A DNA stretch of 64,000 nt from positions 1-64,000 of IMG/VR virus record IMGVR_UViG_3300021963_004264. One strand, written 5' to 3'. The stretch comes from a virus. The notes below the pieces were generated by a model. That model had not been told where the DNA came from. It searched no databases and saw only the letters and a list, made by a program, of their open reading frames with translations. Positions 40,073 through 48,663 of this stretch are shown piece by piece. The position numbers and the translations under genes are program-made. The number at the start of each line of letters is the position of its first letter. Within the stretch, counting starts at the first letter, position 1.

Positions 40073-41275
40073 TTAAAAATTACTATCTACCCAAGCTTCT
40101 ATATCATTTGATTGTGCTAGTGTTTTTACTCTATAAAAATTATTTGCTAATCTCACAGACATATTTCTTTGTTTTAATATCTCACACCAACCGTTTATTG
40201 TATACATATTTACTAAACGTTTTAATTCATCAAACACTAAATCACATCGTTTATAAATGTTATCTTCTTTATCATAATTATGATTCACTATATCGTCAAA
40301 CATATCAAAACCTAGCTCTCGTAGCACTTGTACCATTCCTGGTGCAGCGATGAATAAAGGAATTTGATTCATTAAAAATGCTTTAGCAGTTTTTTCTGTA
40401 AAAAATACTCTATCAGACGAAACTGTTTGCCAATTATATGGCACAGGACTATAATATTTAACATGACTTCTAACATCACTACCAACAGACGACTCTTGAA
40501 CAACATTAAAAATTGCTGATTCAAATTCTTTGAAAAAATGATGTTGATCATTGTCTGCGTGATTAACAGATACAGGAAATTTAGCAAGCTCGTCGTCACT
40601 AAGCATTAATTTTAAATAATTTATGCTGTTCGGATCTTTCCAAACATTTAATGTGTCATTGCCCCAACCACAAGTTACTATACCCTTATTTAATAAGTCG
40701 GCCTCATTTAAAATTTTGTTAGTAAAATAGATACGTTCTTGTCTAACTAATCTACCTAAGCTAACAAAATGTTTATTTTTACAACCTATGTCGCCAGCAG
40801 TTGGAATTTTATCTACCACTAAAGGTCTAAAAAGAGATTTAAAAAATGTTGGTGCAGTAAAGTGTGTTATTTTTAATTTTTCTAGGTGTCTAAGGACAGG
40901 GCCTTTAGTGAGGGCGCCATCAATCCATAAAATATTTTTATAACCATCGCTCTGCAACATATCAAACACAATGTTCCAATATGTTGAGTTTAATGCTTCG
41001 GTTGTATAACCAACAATAATATTTTCTTTCTTAGGAAGGCAAGAAAGCGCATATTTTGTATAAAGACTAATATCAAATTCGGAGATACTTTGATAATCTA
41101 TGATGTTAAATGAATTACTTTTATTTGTTAGGCTATCATATAGTGCATCGTACTGGTCGTTAAGGTGTACAATATCTGCATGACAGATAGTTTTTGTCTT
41201 AGTAATTTCTAGATTTTTATTAGGATCTAGATAACTAGGATGATAAAACTTTTCAATATGTGTGGTTGTATCCAT
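40073..41275 (-). CDS. TEK-motif glycosyltransferase-like protein (copy 2 of 3)
   Basis: A 400-residue protein related to 16743-17789 and 43824-44963. The C-terminal half has FFTEKTAKAFLMNQIPLF, then VLRELGFDMFDDIVNHNYD and a helical tail. The motif and the following FxxF-(D/N)xxYD recall GT10-type donor domains, so it probably transfers a sugar. The N-terminal half is A+T-rich and unassigned. It overlaps paralogue 4 by 23 bp. Confidence 0.6.
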   Translation of the reverse strand: MDTTTHIEKFYHPSYLDPNKNLEITKTKTICHADIVHLNDQYDALYDSLTNKSNSFNIIDYQSISEFDISLYTKYALSCLPKKENIIVGYTTEALNSTYWNIVFDMLQSDGYKNILWIDGALTKGPVLRHLEKLKITHFTAPTFFKSLFRPLVVDKIPTAGDIGCKNKHFVSLGRLVRQERIYFTNKILNEADLLNKGIVTCGWGNDTLNVWKDPNSINYLKLMLSDDELAKFPVSVNHADNDQHHFFKEFESAIFNVVQESSVGSDVRSHVKYYSPVPYNWQTVSSDRVFFTEKTAKAFLMNQIPLFIAAPGMVQVLRELGFDMFDDIVNHNYDKEDNIYKRCDLVFDELKRLVNMYTINGWCEILKQRNMSVRLANNFYRVKTLAQSNDIEAWVDSNF

Positions 41276-42497
41276 ACTTCTCTATCATTTCTATTAGTTC
41301 AGGGAACACAGCACGCCAAGTTAAACTAGCTGGGTGTTGACGTTGCTTATCTAGTTGATCATTGTAGCGACAAAACTGTTCCCATTTATTTGAATCCCAG
41401 TCATCGTTTTCAAATAAACCTGTAATATTTGAAAAATGTACGCCATTACCGTACTTACCAACTCTATATTTGTGAATAATTTCTTTTCTTACCTCCGGAG
41501 GTAGAACCGCAGGACTTAAAAAGTCAGGATCATATACAAAATTCATATCTACTGGTACAGGAGCCCAATCTAAAAATTCTTCCAAGTAAGCAAAATTATA
41601 AGCACTAACAGTTTGTGTGATGCGTATAGTTAAATCTGTTTCCATAAGTCTATTAAGATTATCTCTAACATCAGCCCAGTATGTTGGAAAACGTATATAA
41701 TGATTACGTACATGCAAATCGTCGATGCTCGGGCATACACGAGTCTCTTTGAATTCTTTCCATAAAGGAATAGCCTGTTCGGGTAAGTTAGTCATATTAA
41801 TGTTATACCACAATGTAATATTTTTACTACGGCCACCGTCTACTAACTTACGTAGATACTTCCAATGTGCTTTAATAAGTGTTGGTTCGCCTCCATTGAT
41901 ATACAATACTTCCATGTTAGGCGCACTATTGTACAAATCTTCATAGAAGCTTTCATCCTCAGGCCATTTAAAATCGTTTTTATGATCTAGCCAACTATAT
42001 CCGTCGTTTACAAACTCTAATTTTTCCACCAATTCTTGATAATCTCGGCGCCACTGACTGCTACTTGCTGGATTGCAAGTACGACAGCGAACATTGCATA
42101 CATTACCAAGACGGAGCTCGACAAAACGAAGGTCAAGAGGAATGCCACCGTTAGTGTCAGTAATGCTGCTAGCCCAAGTAAGGTCTCGATGAGGATACTG
42201 GCCCATTTCATGTTTTCTTTTGCTAACAATTTTTTTATCTTCTTCATCATAACACCTCATACATGCAACAGGTTTTTCACCATTTAACATTTGTTGCCTT
42301 ATTTGCTTAAAGTAATCACTGTTCATGTGGGTGTTAATATCGTGATTATTTAATGTAAAGAATTGATCTCCATCTGGGCCAAAATTTCTAGCACGATTTT
42401 TACCTGCTGTGTGATCGCTGATACAGCAAGGTGTAACACCACCATGCGGGTGTGTACCTAAATGAATCCACGGTAGTGGACAGAATGTATTACTCAT
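41253..42497 (-). CDS. Radical SAM protein, N-twitch type, paralogue 4
   Basis: 414 residues. Core cluster C134-x3-C138-x2-C141 (CNVRCRTC) and INGGEPTL. N-terminal cysteines C6 (FCPLPWIHLG), C24/C25 (PCC), C79 and C82 (CMRC). C-terminal signature DKQR then AVFPELIEM. Translationally coupled to paralogue 5 (4-bp overlap) and to the TEK-type gene downstream. Activity and substrate unknown. Confidence 0.85.
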   Translation of the reverse strand: MSNTFCPLPWIHLGTHPHGGVTPCCISDHTAGKNRARNFGPDGDQFFTLNNHDINTHMNSDYFKQIRQQMLNGEKPVACMRCYDEEDKKIVSKRKHEMGQYPHRDLTWASSITDTNGGIPLDLRFVELRLGNVCNVRCRTCNPASSSQWRRDYQELVEKLEFVNDGYSWLDHKNDFKWPEDESFYEDLYNSAPNMEVLYINGGEPTLIKAHWKYLRKLVDGGRSKNITLWYNINMTNLPEQAIPLWKEFKETRVCPSIDDLHVRNHYIRFPTYWADVRDNLNRLMETDLTIRITQTVSAYNFAYLEEFLDWAPVPVDMNFVYDPDFLSPAVLPPEVRKEIIHKYRVGKYGNGVHFSNITGLFENDDWDSNKWEQFCRYNDQLDKQRQHPASLTWRAVFPELIEMIEKYGYNHTY

Positions 42498-43831
42498 ATA
42501 AATGCGCCTTTCGCTACAGCGCCGTAACGTGGATCTTCTACAGCTTTAGCGTAGTGAAAATCATAATCAAAATATGGTTTGATTATTTCATACAGTTCAG
42601 GAAATACTTTTCTAAAATCTTCGCCTCTATATCTATCACCTGCAACCAGTTGTTGCATAAACATTCTACGTCTAACAGCCATTTCTGTTTCAACAGTAAT
42701 ATTAGGATCAGGAACATCGCTCCAATCACGCATGGGTATTACTACTTGCTCCAGTGGTGTTAGTACATGATTAATAATACCTTTGATTTGCCCTTCAACG
42801 GAAGCATTAGGAAAAGTCATGTTTTGTAAAGGCGCAACTACTTTGGTTTTTACAAATTCCTCAAACACATTACTATTAAACCAGCTGGGGAAATGAACCA
42901 TATTAAAGAAAATTTCAAAATTAGGCCAACGTTCAGCAAATACTTCTACATATTCTTTTAAGTACATCACATTCATTGCTGATACCGTACATGTAATACT
43001 TACATAAATTTCTTTGTTAGTATGTAATGTATGGAAATGGTCTAAATTTTTACTTACTACATCCCAATCAGCACCATGTCTTAAATATTCAAATCTTTCT
43101 TTACTGGCAGCATCAACACTAATACCGAAACCAACATCCTTAAAGTTCTTAATAAGTTTACCTACCAAGTCAGTGTGTAATTGTGTTCCGTTAGTGCTAA
43201 AGTTAAGAGCAATATCTTTTGCAAGATCACGTTCAATAAGTTTTTCAGCAAATGATTTAAACTCTTTCATATACAGCGGCTCGCCGCCCATAATTTCTAG
43301 ATACTTAATATCCTTGATCCAGTCATCCATCTCAGTCCAAAACTTTGCATTTTCCATGTCGTCCATTTGAATAGCAACTGTTTCTTTTAGATAGGGCAGA
43401 CCTCTATCTTCAGACTCTTTAACCCACTTACTGCTATAGTTAGGATTACACGTTCTGCATTTAATATTACAAGTTGTTCCTAAAATAAGTTGGAAGTCTT
43501 GCGGCATTTCTGGTTCTTGAGAATAGTCTATTTCTTCGTAGCGCCATTTAGCATACTCGTTATAAATTTCACGTTTAGACTGTTTACCATTAGCTTCGTC
43601 TTGCCAACAATGCTTACAGTTTTTTGGTAAACCACCTTCTCTAATTTCTTGGCGGACATTTTTATAAAATTCACTGTGGAAGATGTCACGAACACTAGTT
43701 TCACCAAGTGTATAAAATTCTCCATTAGGCTTTGTTACACGTTGTTGTGCAATACAACATGTTCTAACAAATCCACCTGGTTCGTTACTCATGTGCTTCC
43801 AAAGCAAACTGCAATATCTAGGTTCAGACAT
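42494..43831 (-). CDS. Radical SAM protein, N-twitch type, paralogue 5
   Basis: 445 residues. Core cluster C121-x3-C125-x2-C128 (CNIKCRTC) and IMGGEPLY. N-terminal cysteines C7, C25/C26 (TCC), C72 and C75 (CKHC). The signature RYRGEDFRKVFPELYEII is followed by a longer tail than in the other copies. It overlaps a TEK-type gene by 8 bp upstream, so the arrangement GT-like gene then radical-SAM gene occurs twice (43824/42494 and 40073/38857). Confidence 0.85.
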   Translation of the reverse strand: MSEPRYCSLLWKHMSNEPGGFVRTCCIAQQRVTKPNGEFYTLGETSVRDIFHSEFYKNVRQEIREGGLPKNCKHCWQDEANGKQSKREIYNEYAKWRYEEIDYSQEPEMPQDFQLILGTTCNIKCRTCNPNYSSKWVKESEDRGLPYLKETVAIQMDDMENAKFWTEMDDWIKDIKYLEIMGGEPLYMKEFKSFAEKLIERDLAKDIALNFSTNGTQLHTDLVGKLIKNFKDVGFGISVDAASKERFEYLRHGADWDVVSKNLDHFHTLHTNKEIYVSITCTVSAMNVMYLKEYVEVFAERWPNFEIFFNMVHFPSWFNSNVFEEFVKTKVVAPLQNMTFPNASVEGQIKGIINHVLTPLEQVVIPMRDWSDVPDPNITVETEMAVRRRMFMQQLVAGDRYRGEDFRKVFPELYEIIKPYFDYDFHYAKAVEDPRYGAVAKGAFI

Positions 43832-44963
43832 TTACTACTTCCTCTTTTTCGTTATAAATCTTATATGCTAGGTTATAGTTATGATCTAAAACTTCTTGAA
43901 CTTCTTCACTATAAACTTTTTCTTTTAAACTGTTAAAAGGCATATCTAAGTATGTTGTTACTTGATTTAAAATATGATCTATTCTTTCAAAACTGTCGTC
44001 TATATCATCATAGCTTTCATCAAATAAAATACCATCAAATGTTTTGAAGCCCCATGACCGTAAAACTTTTAATCCGTTTGGCATGCCAAACCTAATAAAA
44101 GGTCTTTTATATATTATTGATCTAAAAAGTTTTTCGGATAACACATCTTCTTTCCACCAATCATTCTTATTTTTAAATTCTTTATAATCTTCAAAACTAT
44201 AAAAATCCTCTGCTTCATGATAGTCAATATTAAAATTAAATAAACACGAAGAAAAAGAATTTTTAAATTCGTCAGTTTCGCCAAGCCATATATTTGAAGT
44301 CCTAACAATGTTCTCAACATTTTTTGTTAACGAATTAAAGTAATTTTTTTGTTCGTTAGTTAAATTCCAATCGTCGGGTACATCAAAATTTTCGTAAAAA
44401 AACGATGTTATCATCTTTTCTATTCTTGGTGTATTAACAATATTTTTTAAATACCATTGTAACACAAAATTTCTATGTAGTGTAGGTCTACCTACAAACA
44501 TACTTACATGCTTAGTTTCTTCTTTTTCTAAATAGCTACAACCATTTAAAAATAATCGCTCTAACCAAAGACTCTTAGGTTGATTGTATACTTTTATTTT
44601 TTTATCTATTAGATTTTTGTTACACCATTTATTGTAGCTGTCAGTACTATAAATGTTTGATGTTAAAAAAACAATATTTTCTTCGGGAATTTGAAAATGT
44701 TTAGATAGGTCATGTAATATATCAAACCATAATTTACTTTTATCGCGAGAACCAAACAACATAGGCTCTTCTACACAATCTATTATGAGTTGTTTATCTT
44801 TATTTTCTAATGCGGCTTTTTCAAAAACTTGTTTAATTTTAAAAAGTTTATTGTCGTTAGATGATAAAGGGAACCCGCCATGAATAGTTATATAGTAAGA
44901 AGTTAGAGGAGAATGAACTCCCCTAACTTCCATTTTACCTGTTATTGTTTTTTGCAATAACAT
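43824..44963 (-). CDS. TEK-motif glycosyltransferase-like protein (copy 3 of 3)
   Basis: A 379-residue protein, the most A+T-rich of its family. LSEKLFRSIIYKRPFIRFG, then LKVLRSWGFKTFDG, and DESYDDIDDSFERIDHIL is the clearest version of the shared C-terminal module (SEK in place of TEK). The ATG at 44963 overlaps the stop of the UDP-glucose dehydrogenase gene by one base; ATG at residue 11 is an alternative. Likely sugar donor use follows from the neighbour making UDP-glucuronate, which is inference. Confidence 0.6.
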   Translation of the reverse strand: MLLQKTITGKMEVRGVHSPLTSYYITIHGGFPLSSNDNKLFKIKQVFEKAALENKDKQLIIDCVEEPMLFGSRDKSKLWFDILHDLSKHFQIPEENIVFLTSNIYSTDSYNKWCNKNLIDKKIKVYNQPKSLWLERLFLNGCSYLEKEETKHVSMFVGRPTLHRNFVLQWYLKNIVNTPRIEKMITSFFYENFDVPDDWNLTNEQKNYFNSLTKNVENIVRTSNIWLGETDEFKNSFSSCLFNFNIDYHEAEDFYSFEDYKEFKNKNDWWKEDVLSEKLFRSIIYKRPFIRFGMPNGLKVLRSWGFKTFDGILFDESYDDIDDSFERIDHILNQVTTYLDMPFNSLKEKVYSEEVQEVLDHNYNLAYKIYNEKEEVVNV

Positions 44964-46246
44964 TACCTAGTATTGCCGTAATGAACTACTTCTACACCAG
45001 TTAAATCAGGTGTTTTACGCCACGGATCAACTACAACACTTCCTTCGGCAAAGCTAAGGGTAGTACCATTAGCTGTTGCTACTGTTAATGCTTCATCTGC
45101 ACCTGTAACTCTGTGATCATTATACCAACCTTTTACAAAGTCTAGCTGTTCACCGTAAGTAATCTGCGGATTGTGTGCTAGCAAGTAAACAGCTGGGCTA
45201 GATAGAACATCAGCTGGCGGTACTTCTCCCATTACTTCGTCTAAGTAATAAAGTTTAGCACCAAGTTGTTCTACATAATGCCCAACCAACATACTGCTAC
45301 TACCGGCATCATATGGCACTAATGGCTTATATGCTTTACCTACAATAACTACAGGCTTGCCGGATGCAAGTTCAACTAACTTTTTAGCCATGTTTTCTGC
45401 TTGTACTTCACGTGAACGCATTACAGCATCAAATAAGTCATAGCCTAAGTCTAGGCGCTCTGCTAGAAAGCGTAGAGCAATATTATCGCGTGGGTGACAT
45501 GCACCGCCATCGCCCATGCCAGGCTTCATGTAACCTGGTCCCATAATGCGTCTGTCGCTTGTTGCTAGTGCATCGCAAACTACTTCAGCATTAACATGAC
45601 CTAGCTTTTCAGCTACGTCCTGAATCATGTTTACTAGGCTTACTTTAGCACTAATGAATGTATTATAGAATACTTTGATACATTCTGTTTCTTCCCAAGT
45701 ACCTACAATGTAACGTGGGCTGTTCTGCATAATGGTCTTGTAGAAGTCTACAAGTTCTTTTGCATCACCAGTTTCGCTGCCATCCTCTGTACCAATCATA
45801 ACCATTTCTGGGTTAACCATGTCCCACTTAACAGTACCCATAGCAATTAAGTATGGATTATAAATGAAACGTGCATTAGTTATTAATGGTTGTAACTGAC
45901 TACGAACTGTACCTGGTAGTACAGTTGAGATTAGAACAATTAACTGAGACGGTGTTGCAACCGCATTTACTTCACGCAGAACGTTCTTGACTACAGTGTA
46001 ATCAAAGTCTTTGTTAGGTAAATGACTGGTTGGTGCTTTGCCATCATATTTTGGATCGTGCGGTGTTTCAACTGCGATAAACACAATATCTTGACCGCGT
46101 ACTGCATCAGCGAGTGTAGGAACCATTTTAAAGTTCTCTGGCTCGCGTGGTGAAATATCATATCCAACAACATCATGGACTTCAGCGACCATCTCGGCGC
46201 AGGCTTGTCCTAGCTTGCCAACTCCGATAAATCCGATTGAGGCCAT
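44963..46246 (-). CDS. ugd: UDP-glucose/GDP-mannose dehydrogenase family protein
   Basis: A 427-residue NAD-dependent nucleotide-sugar dehydrogenase, oxidising the sugar C6 twice to a uronate. IGFIGVGKLGQA is the Rossmann turn, ISTVLPGT and FIYNPYLIAMG are conserved in the family, and GMGDGGACHPRDN (C250) holds the catalytic cysteine; most enzymes have GGSCFPKD, so the loop is a variant. VIVGKAYKP starts the C-terminal UDP-binding domain. UDP-glucose is the likely substrate given the GalE-like gene at 10727. It is the first gene after the late-like promoter at 46291, with AGGAG before the ATG. Confidence 0.85.
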   Translation of the reverse strand: MASIGFIGVGKLGQACAEMVAEVHDVVGYDISPREPENFKMVPTLADAVRGQDIVFIAVETPHDPKYDGKAPTSHLPNKDFDYTVVKNVLREVNAVATPSQLIVLISTVLPGTVRSQLQPLITNARFIYNPYLIAMGTVKWDMVNPEMVMIGTEDGSETGDAKELVDFYKTIMQNSPRYIVGTWEETECIKVFYNTFISAKVSLVNMIQDVAEKLGHVNAEVVCDALATSDRRIMGPGYMKPGMGDGGACHPRDNIALRFLAERLDLGYDLFDAVMRSREVQAENMAKKLVELASGKPVVIVGKAYKPLVPYDAGSSSMLVGHYVEQLGAKLYYLDEVMGEVPPADVLSSPAVYLLAHNPQITYGEQLDFVKGWYNDHRVTGADEALTVATANGTTLSFAEGSVVVDPWRKTPDLTGVEVVHYGNTR

Positions 46247-46267
46247 TTTCTTCTCCTAAGTTGTTAA

Positions 46268-46285
46268 GTACAGTTTTAACTGTAC
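46268..46285 (-). repeat. 5'-leader hairpin of the ugd-type transcript
   Basis: GTACAGTT (46268-46275) and AACTGTAC (46278-46285) form a perfect inverted repeat just after the expected start site of the late-like promoter 46291-46298. It would be at the 5' end of the mRNA and could stabilise it. Confidence 0.5.
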
Positions 46286-46290
46286 CTACA

Positions 46291-46298
46291 TATTTATC
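46291..46298 (-). promoter_or_regulatory. Late-like promoter (GATAAATA) driving 46246 to 29980
   Basis: Minus-strand GATAAATA lies in the only gap of more than 20 bp between 54079 and 29980. The next genes are nearly overlapping down to 29980, so this site probably drives 15 genes, including five radical-SAM paralogues. Confidence 0.6.
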
Positions 46299-46317
46299 AG
46301 GTAATTTTACTTGATTA

Positions 46318-47712
46318 TCAAGTATTTGGCTTTCTCATCCACCAATCGTATAGTTCGTTGTCGGCTTTGTATATGTCTTCGATGCGTAAAGGCTGTTCTG
46401 GACGAATATCAGCAATCTTATCCTGCCAGTTGCGTCCTTTGAAGAAACTGGCTTCAGCTTGATCTGGCCACTGTTCTTGGAACGTAGGTGTTACTAACAT
46501 ATTCTCTAGTTCACGTATTAGTGTTTGTTGTTTATGTGTAGCACGTGGTACAATATAATCTAAATTTTCTTTAATGATACGATCTAAAATGTGTCTCGGC
46601 CAAGCCATAGGACTAAACACAATGTCGGAATGAAATGCAAACATACGTTTAGTTTCAATTTTAACATCTAATTCTAATGCATAATTAAAGAAAGTTTTTA
46701 AATCAAACATACCTGGGCCAGTTAATGTAAGATCCATGAGCATACGATCTTTACCTCCTGGTAGTGCTACACCTTCACGGAAGTTACGATCCCATTCATT
46801 CCACTTTAACCCAGTACGGATAAATTCACCAATAGTACCAGTACCATCAATACTAGCGCACATAGTCCAGTCCTTGGCTTGTGGTAACCAATCATACAAA
46901 TAGTGATTATTAAATCTTACTCTGCTTAAGTTACTGTTATAACGTAAATGTACTTTTTTAAGATTGTCGTCTTGCGATAAACGATCCATTGCACGCCAGT
47001 GAATATCATACATCAATGGTTCACCGCCGACCCAATAAATTTCCTCTACAATACCTCGACAGATGGCATCCCAAAATTCTTCTTCTACAACTTCTTTTTG
47101 GAATTTCTCAATGATCTTTTTATTTTCGGGGACCATGAAAGGTTGGTTTTCTGGACTCCAGAGACCGTGCTTTTTCTTTTCTGCTTCCCAGCTTGAAGAA
47201 AGAGGTTCACCACACATACGACACTTAAAATTGCATAAATTACTGACCCTATAGTCAAAGCTAATAGGCTCCATACGAGTAGTTCCATCATCATCTGTCT
47301 CCTCGAACGCTTGTTCGATCTTGTCCTTAAATAAAAATCCTGTAAACCACTGGCGATAAGTGCTTTGACTTAAAATGCTATCATTACATACTGCACATTG
47401 TGGTATTGTTTCCCCGGACATTAGCTTCTTGCGAATGTCCTTCATATAATCACTATTCCAGTGTTCGTGTAAACTTACTGGTTTATAATCGTCAATAGTG
47501 CCTACTTCTTTATACTTGCCGGTGCTCTTGTCGTTGCTAGCGTCAATGTATTGACGCTGCATCATATGTTCTTCGCGACTAGCACAGCACATGCGTCGCT
47601 CGCTTTGAGGACTAATGTACGTATGCGTCCATGGCGCCATACAAAATGTTTTGTTAGGAGATTCTGGACTCATTTGCCCATGTTCCCAAATTGGTTTAAT
47701 TCTTTTTGTCAT
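46318..47712 (-). CDS. Radical SAM protein, N-twitch type, paralogue 6
   Basis: 464 residues. Core cluster C160-x3-C164-x2-C167 (CNFKCRMC) and WVGGEPLM. N-terminal cysteines C24 (FCMAPW), C42/C43 (MCC), C106 and C109 (CAVC), in a longer N-terminal region than other members. SMR-like gene 47709-47930 is coupled by a 4-bp overlap upstream. The C-terminus lacks the clear FPEL signature. It is the last gene of the transcript from 54107 before the gap at 46247-46317. Confidence 0.85.
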   Translation of the reverse strand: MTKRIKPIWEHGQMSPESPNKTFCMAPWTHTYISPQSERRMCCASREEHMMQRQYIDASNDKSTGKYKEVGTIDDYKPVSLHEHWNSDYMKDIRKKLMSGETIPQCAVCNDSILSQSTYRQWFTGFLFKDKIEQAFEETDDDGTTRMEPISFDYRVSNLCNFKCRMCGEPLSSSWEAEKKKHGLWSPENQPFMVPENKKIIEKFQKEVVEEEFWDAICRGIVEEIYWVGGEPLMYDIHWRAMDRLSQDDNLKKVHLRYNSNLSRVRFNNHYLYDWLPQAKDWTMCASIDGTGTIGEFIRTGLKWNEWDRNFREGVALPGGKDRMLMDLTLTGPGMFDLKTFFNYALELDVKIETKRMFAFHSDIVFSPMAWPRHILDRIIKENLDYIVPRATHKQQTLIRELENMLVTPTFQEQWPDQAEASFFKGRNWQDKIADIRPEQPLRIEDIYKADNELYDWWMRKPNT

Positions 47713-47930
47713 AGTTTTTGTATATCTATTACGCCGTAGTGATCCATTGTGGCTACTGTTATGTTATGTCGCTTAATTACTGCAAATACTAAATCAATCA
47801 TTACCTGACTGTTGCCGCAAATTATTTTTAAAGGCACTAATTTTTGATTCATGAAAATAAAGTTTTCCACTATGCGATCAACGTCATGATGTCTTACTCC
47901 GTGTAAATCTAATGTATTATTTTTACCCAT
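47709..47930 (-). CDS. Smr-like domain protein
   Basis: A 73-residue protein from the ATG at 47930. LDLHGVRHHDVDRIVENFI is the Smr signature (LDLHG), followed by PLKIICGNSQVM, which corresponds to the glycine-rich TGxGxH loop. Smr domains in MutS2 and elsewhere are nicking nucleases or nucleic-acid binders. The family's stand-alone short forms occur in phages. It overlaps the NeuB-like gene by 8 bp. Confidence 0.6.
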   Translation of the reverse strand: MGKNNTLDLHGVRHHDVDRIVENFIFMNQKLVPLKIICGNSQVMIDLVFAVIKRHNITVATMDHYGVIDIQKL

Positions 47931-48663
47931 TTGCAATCTCTAGTATTTCTAAATTTTTAAAGTAATCATAAAATTGTTGAGGTGTTAACAAGGCTGCATT
48001 ATCACTATCTTCATCGCCCAGATACTTTTCAATAAATTCTACACCTTTATATGCAACTGCAACACTAGGGAATATGCCTACATCTTTACTTTCGTACCCT
48101 ACAGTATAACCTTGCTGTATTAATTTATCTAGTTCGTTTAAATGAATTTCATTGATCTCAGGCGGAAAATTTTCTGTAGTGTAATATACTTGCAGATTCT
48201 TTCTACCTTTACCATATAGTGTTTGGTAGTCTTCATTGTGTTTGTAACTAAAGATAACTTCTGTAAAATTATTTTTGCAAAATCTAGATAGTTCGTAAAT
48301 GTTGACAGCACTGTTATGAAGCTTAATAACTTTAGCATCACAATACTCTTTTACAAATTCTGCCGCATTACTGTCAGTAACACTCCATATAACGGGTATA
48401 CCTATTCTATTTGCTAAATTGCTAATATGTTCAGCTGAATTTATATCTATCTCACTACGTTTAGCAACTTCAATATATGGTAAATGCCCCCAGCGACTTG
48501 GTATAGAAACATATTTCTTTTCTTCCGGTATAAGCAAACTAGGTGTGCTTTTGCTAATTACAACTGCATCAGCATTACACTGTGCAGCCGCAATTAGTCT
48601 TGCTTCTAAGACACTAATTTTATTTTCGTGTCCTACACCTATGTTAGCATATAGTTTAGCCAT
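47923..48663 (-). CDS. NeuB-like sugar-acid synthase TIM-barrel domain
   Basis: A 246-residue protein like the N-terminal barrel of NeuB (N-acetylneuraminate or legionaminate synthase), which joins phosphoenolpyruvate to a hexosamine. LYANIGVGHENKISVLEARL and AAQCNADAVVISKS match the first strand-helix unit (AxxGxNHxG...A...GADAVKFQ). RWGHLPYIEVAKRSEID and IPVIWSVTDSNAAEF follow as in NeuB, and VGYESKDVG fits the GYSDH-like strand. It lacks the C-terminal antifreeze-like SAF domain (usual length about 345). The FQ/E metal-ligand residues are partly changed, so activity is uncertain. Confidence 0.65.
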   Translation of the reverse strand: MAKLYANIGVGHENKISVLEARLIAAAQCNADAVVISKSTPSLLIPEEKKYVSIPSRWGHLPYIEVAKRSEIDINSAEHISNLANRIGIPVIWSVTDSNAAEFVKEYCDAKVIKLHNSAVNIYELSRFCKNNFTEVIFSYKHNEDYQTLYGKGRKNLQVYYTTENFPPEINEIHLNELDKLIQQGYTVGYESKDVGIFPSVAVAYKGVEFIEKYLGDEDSDNAALLTPQQFYDYFKNLEILEIANG

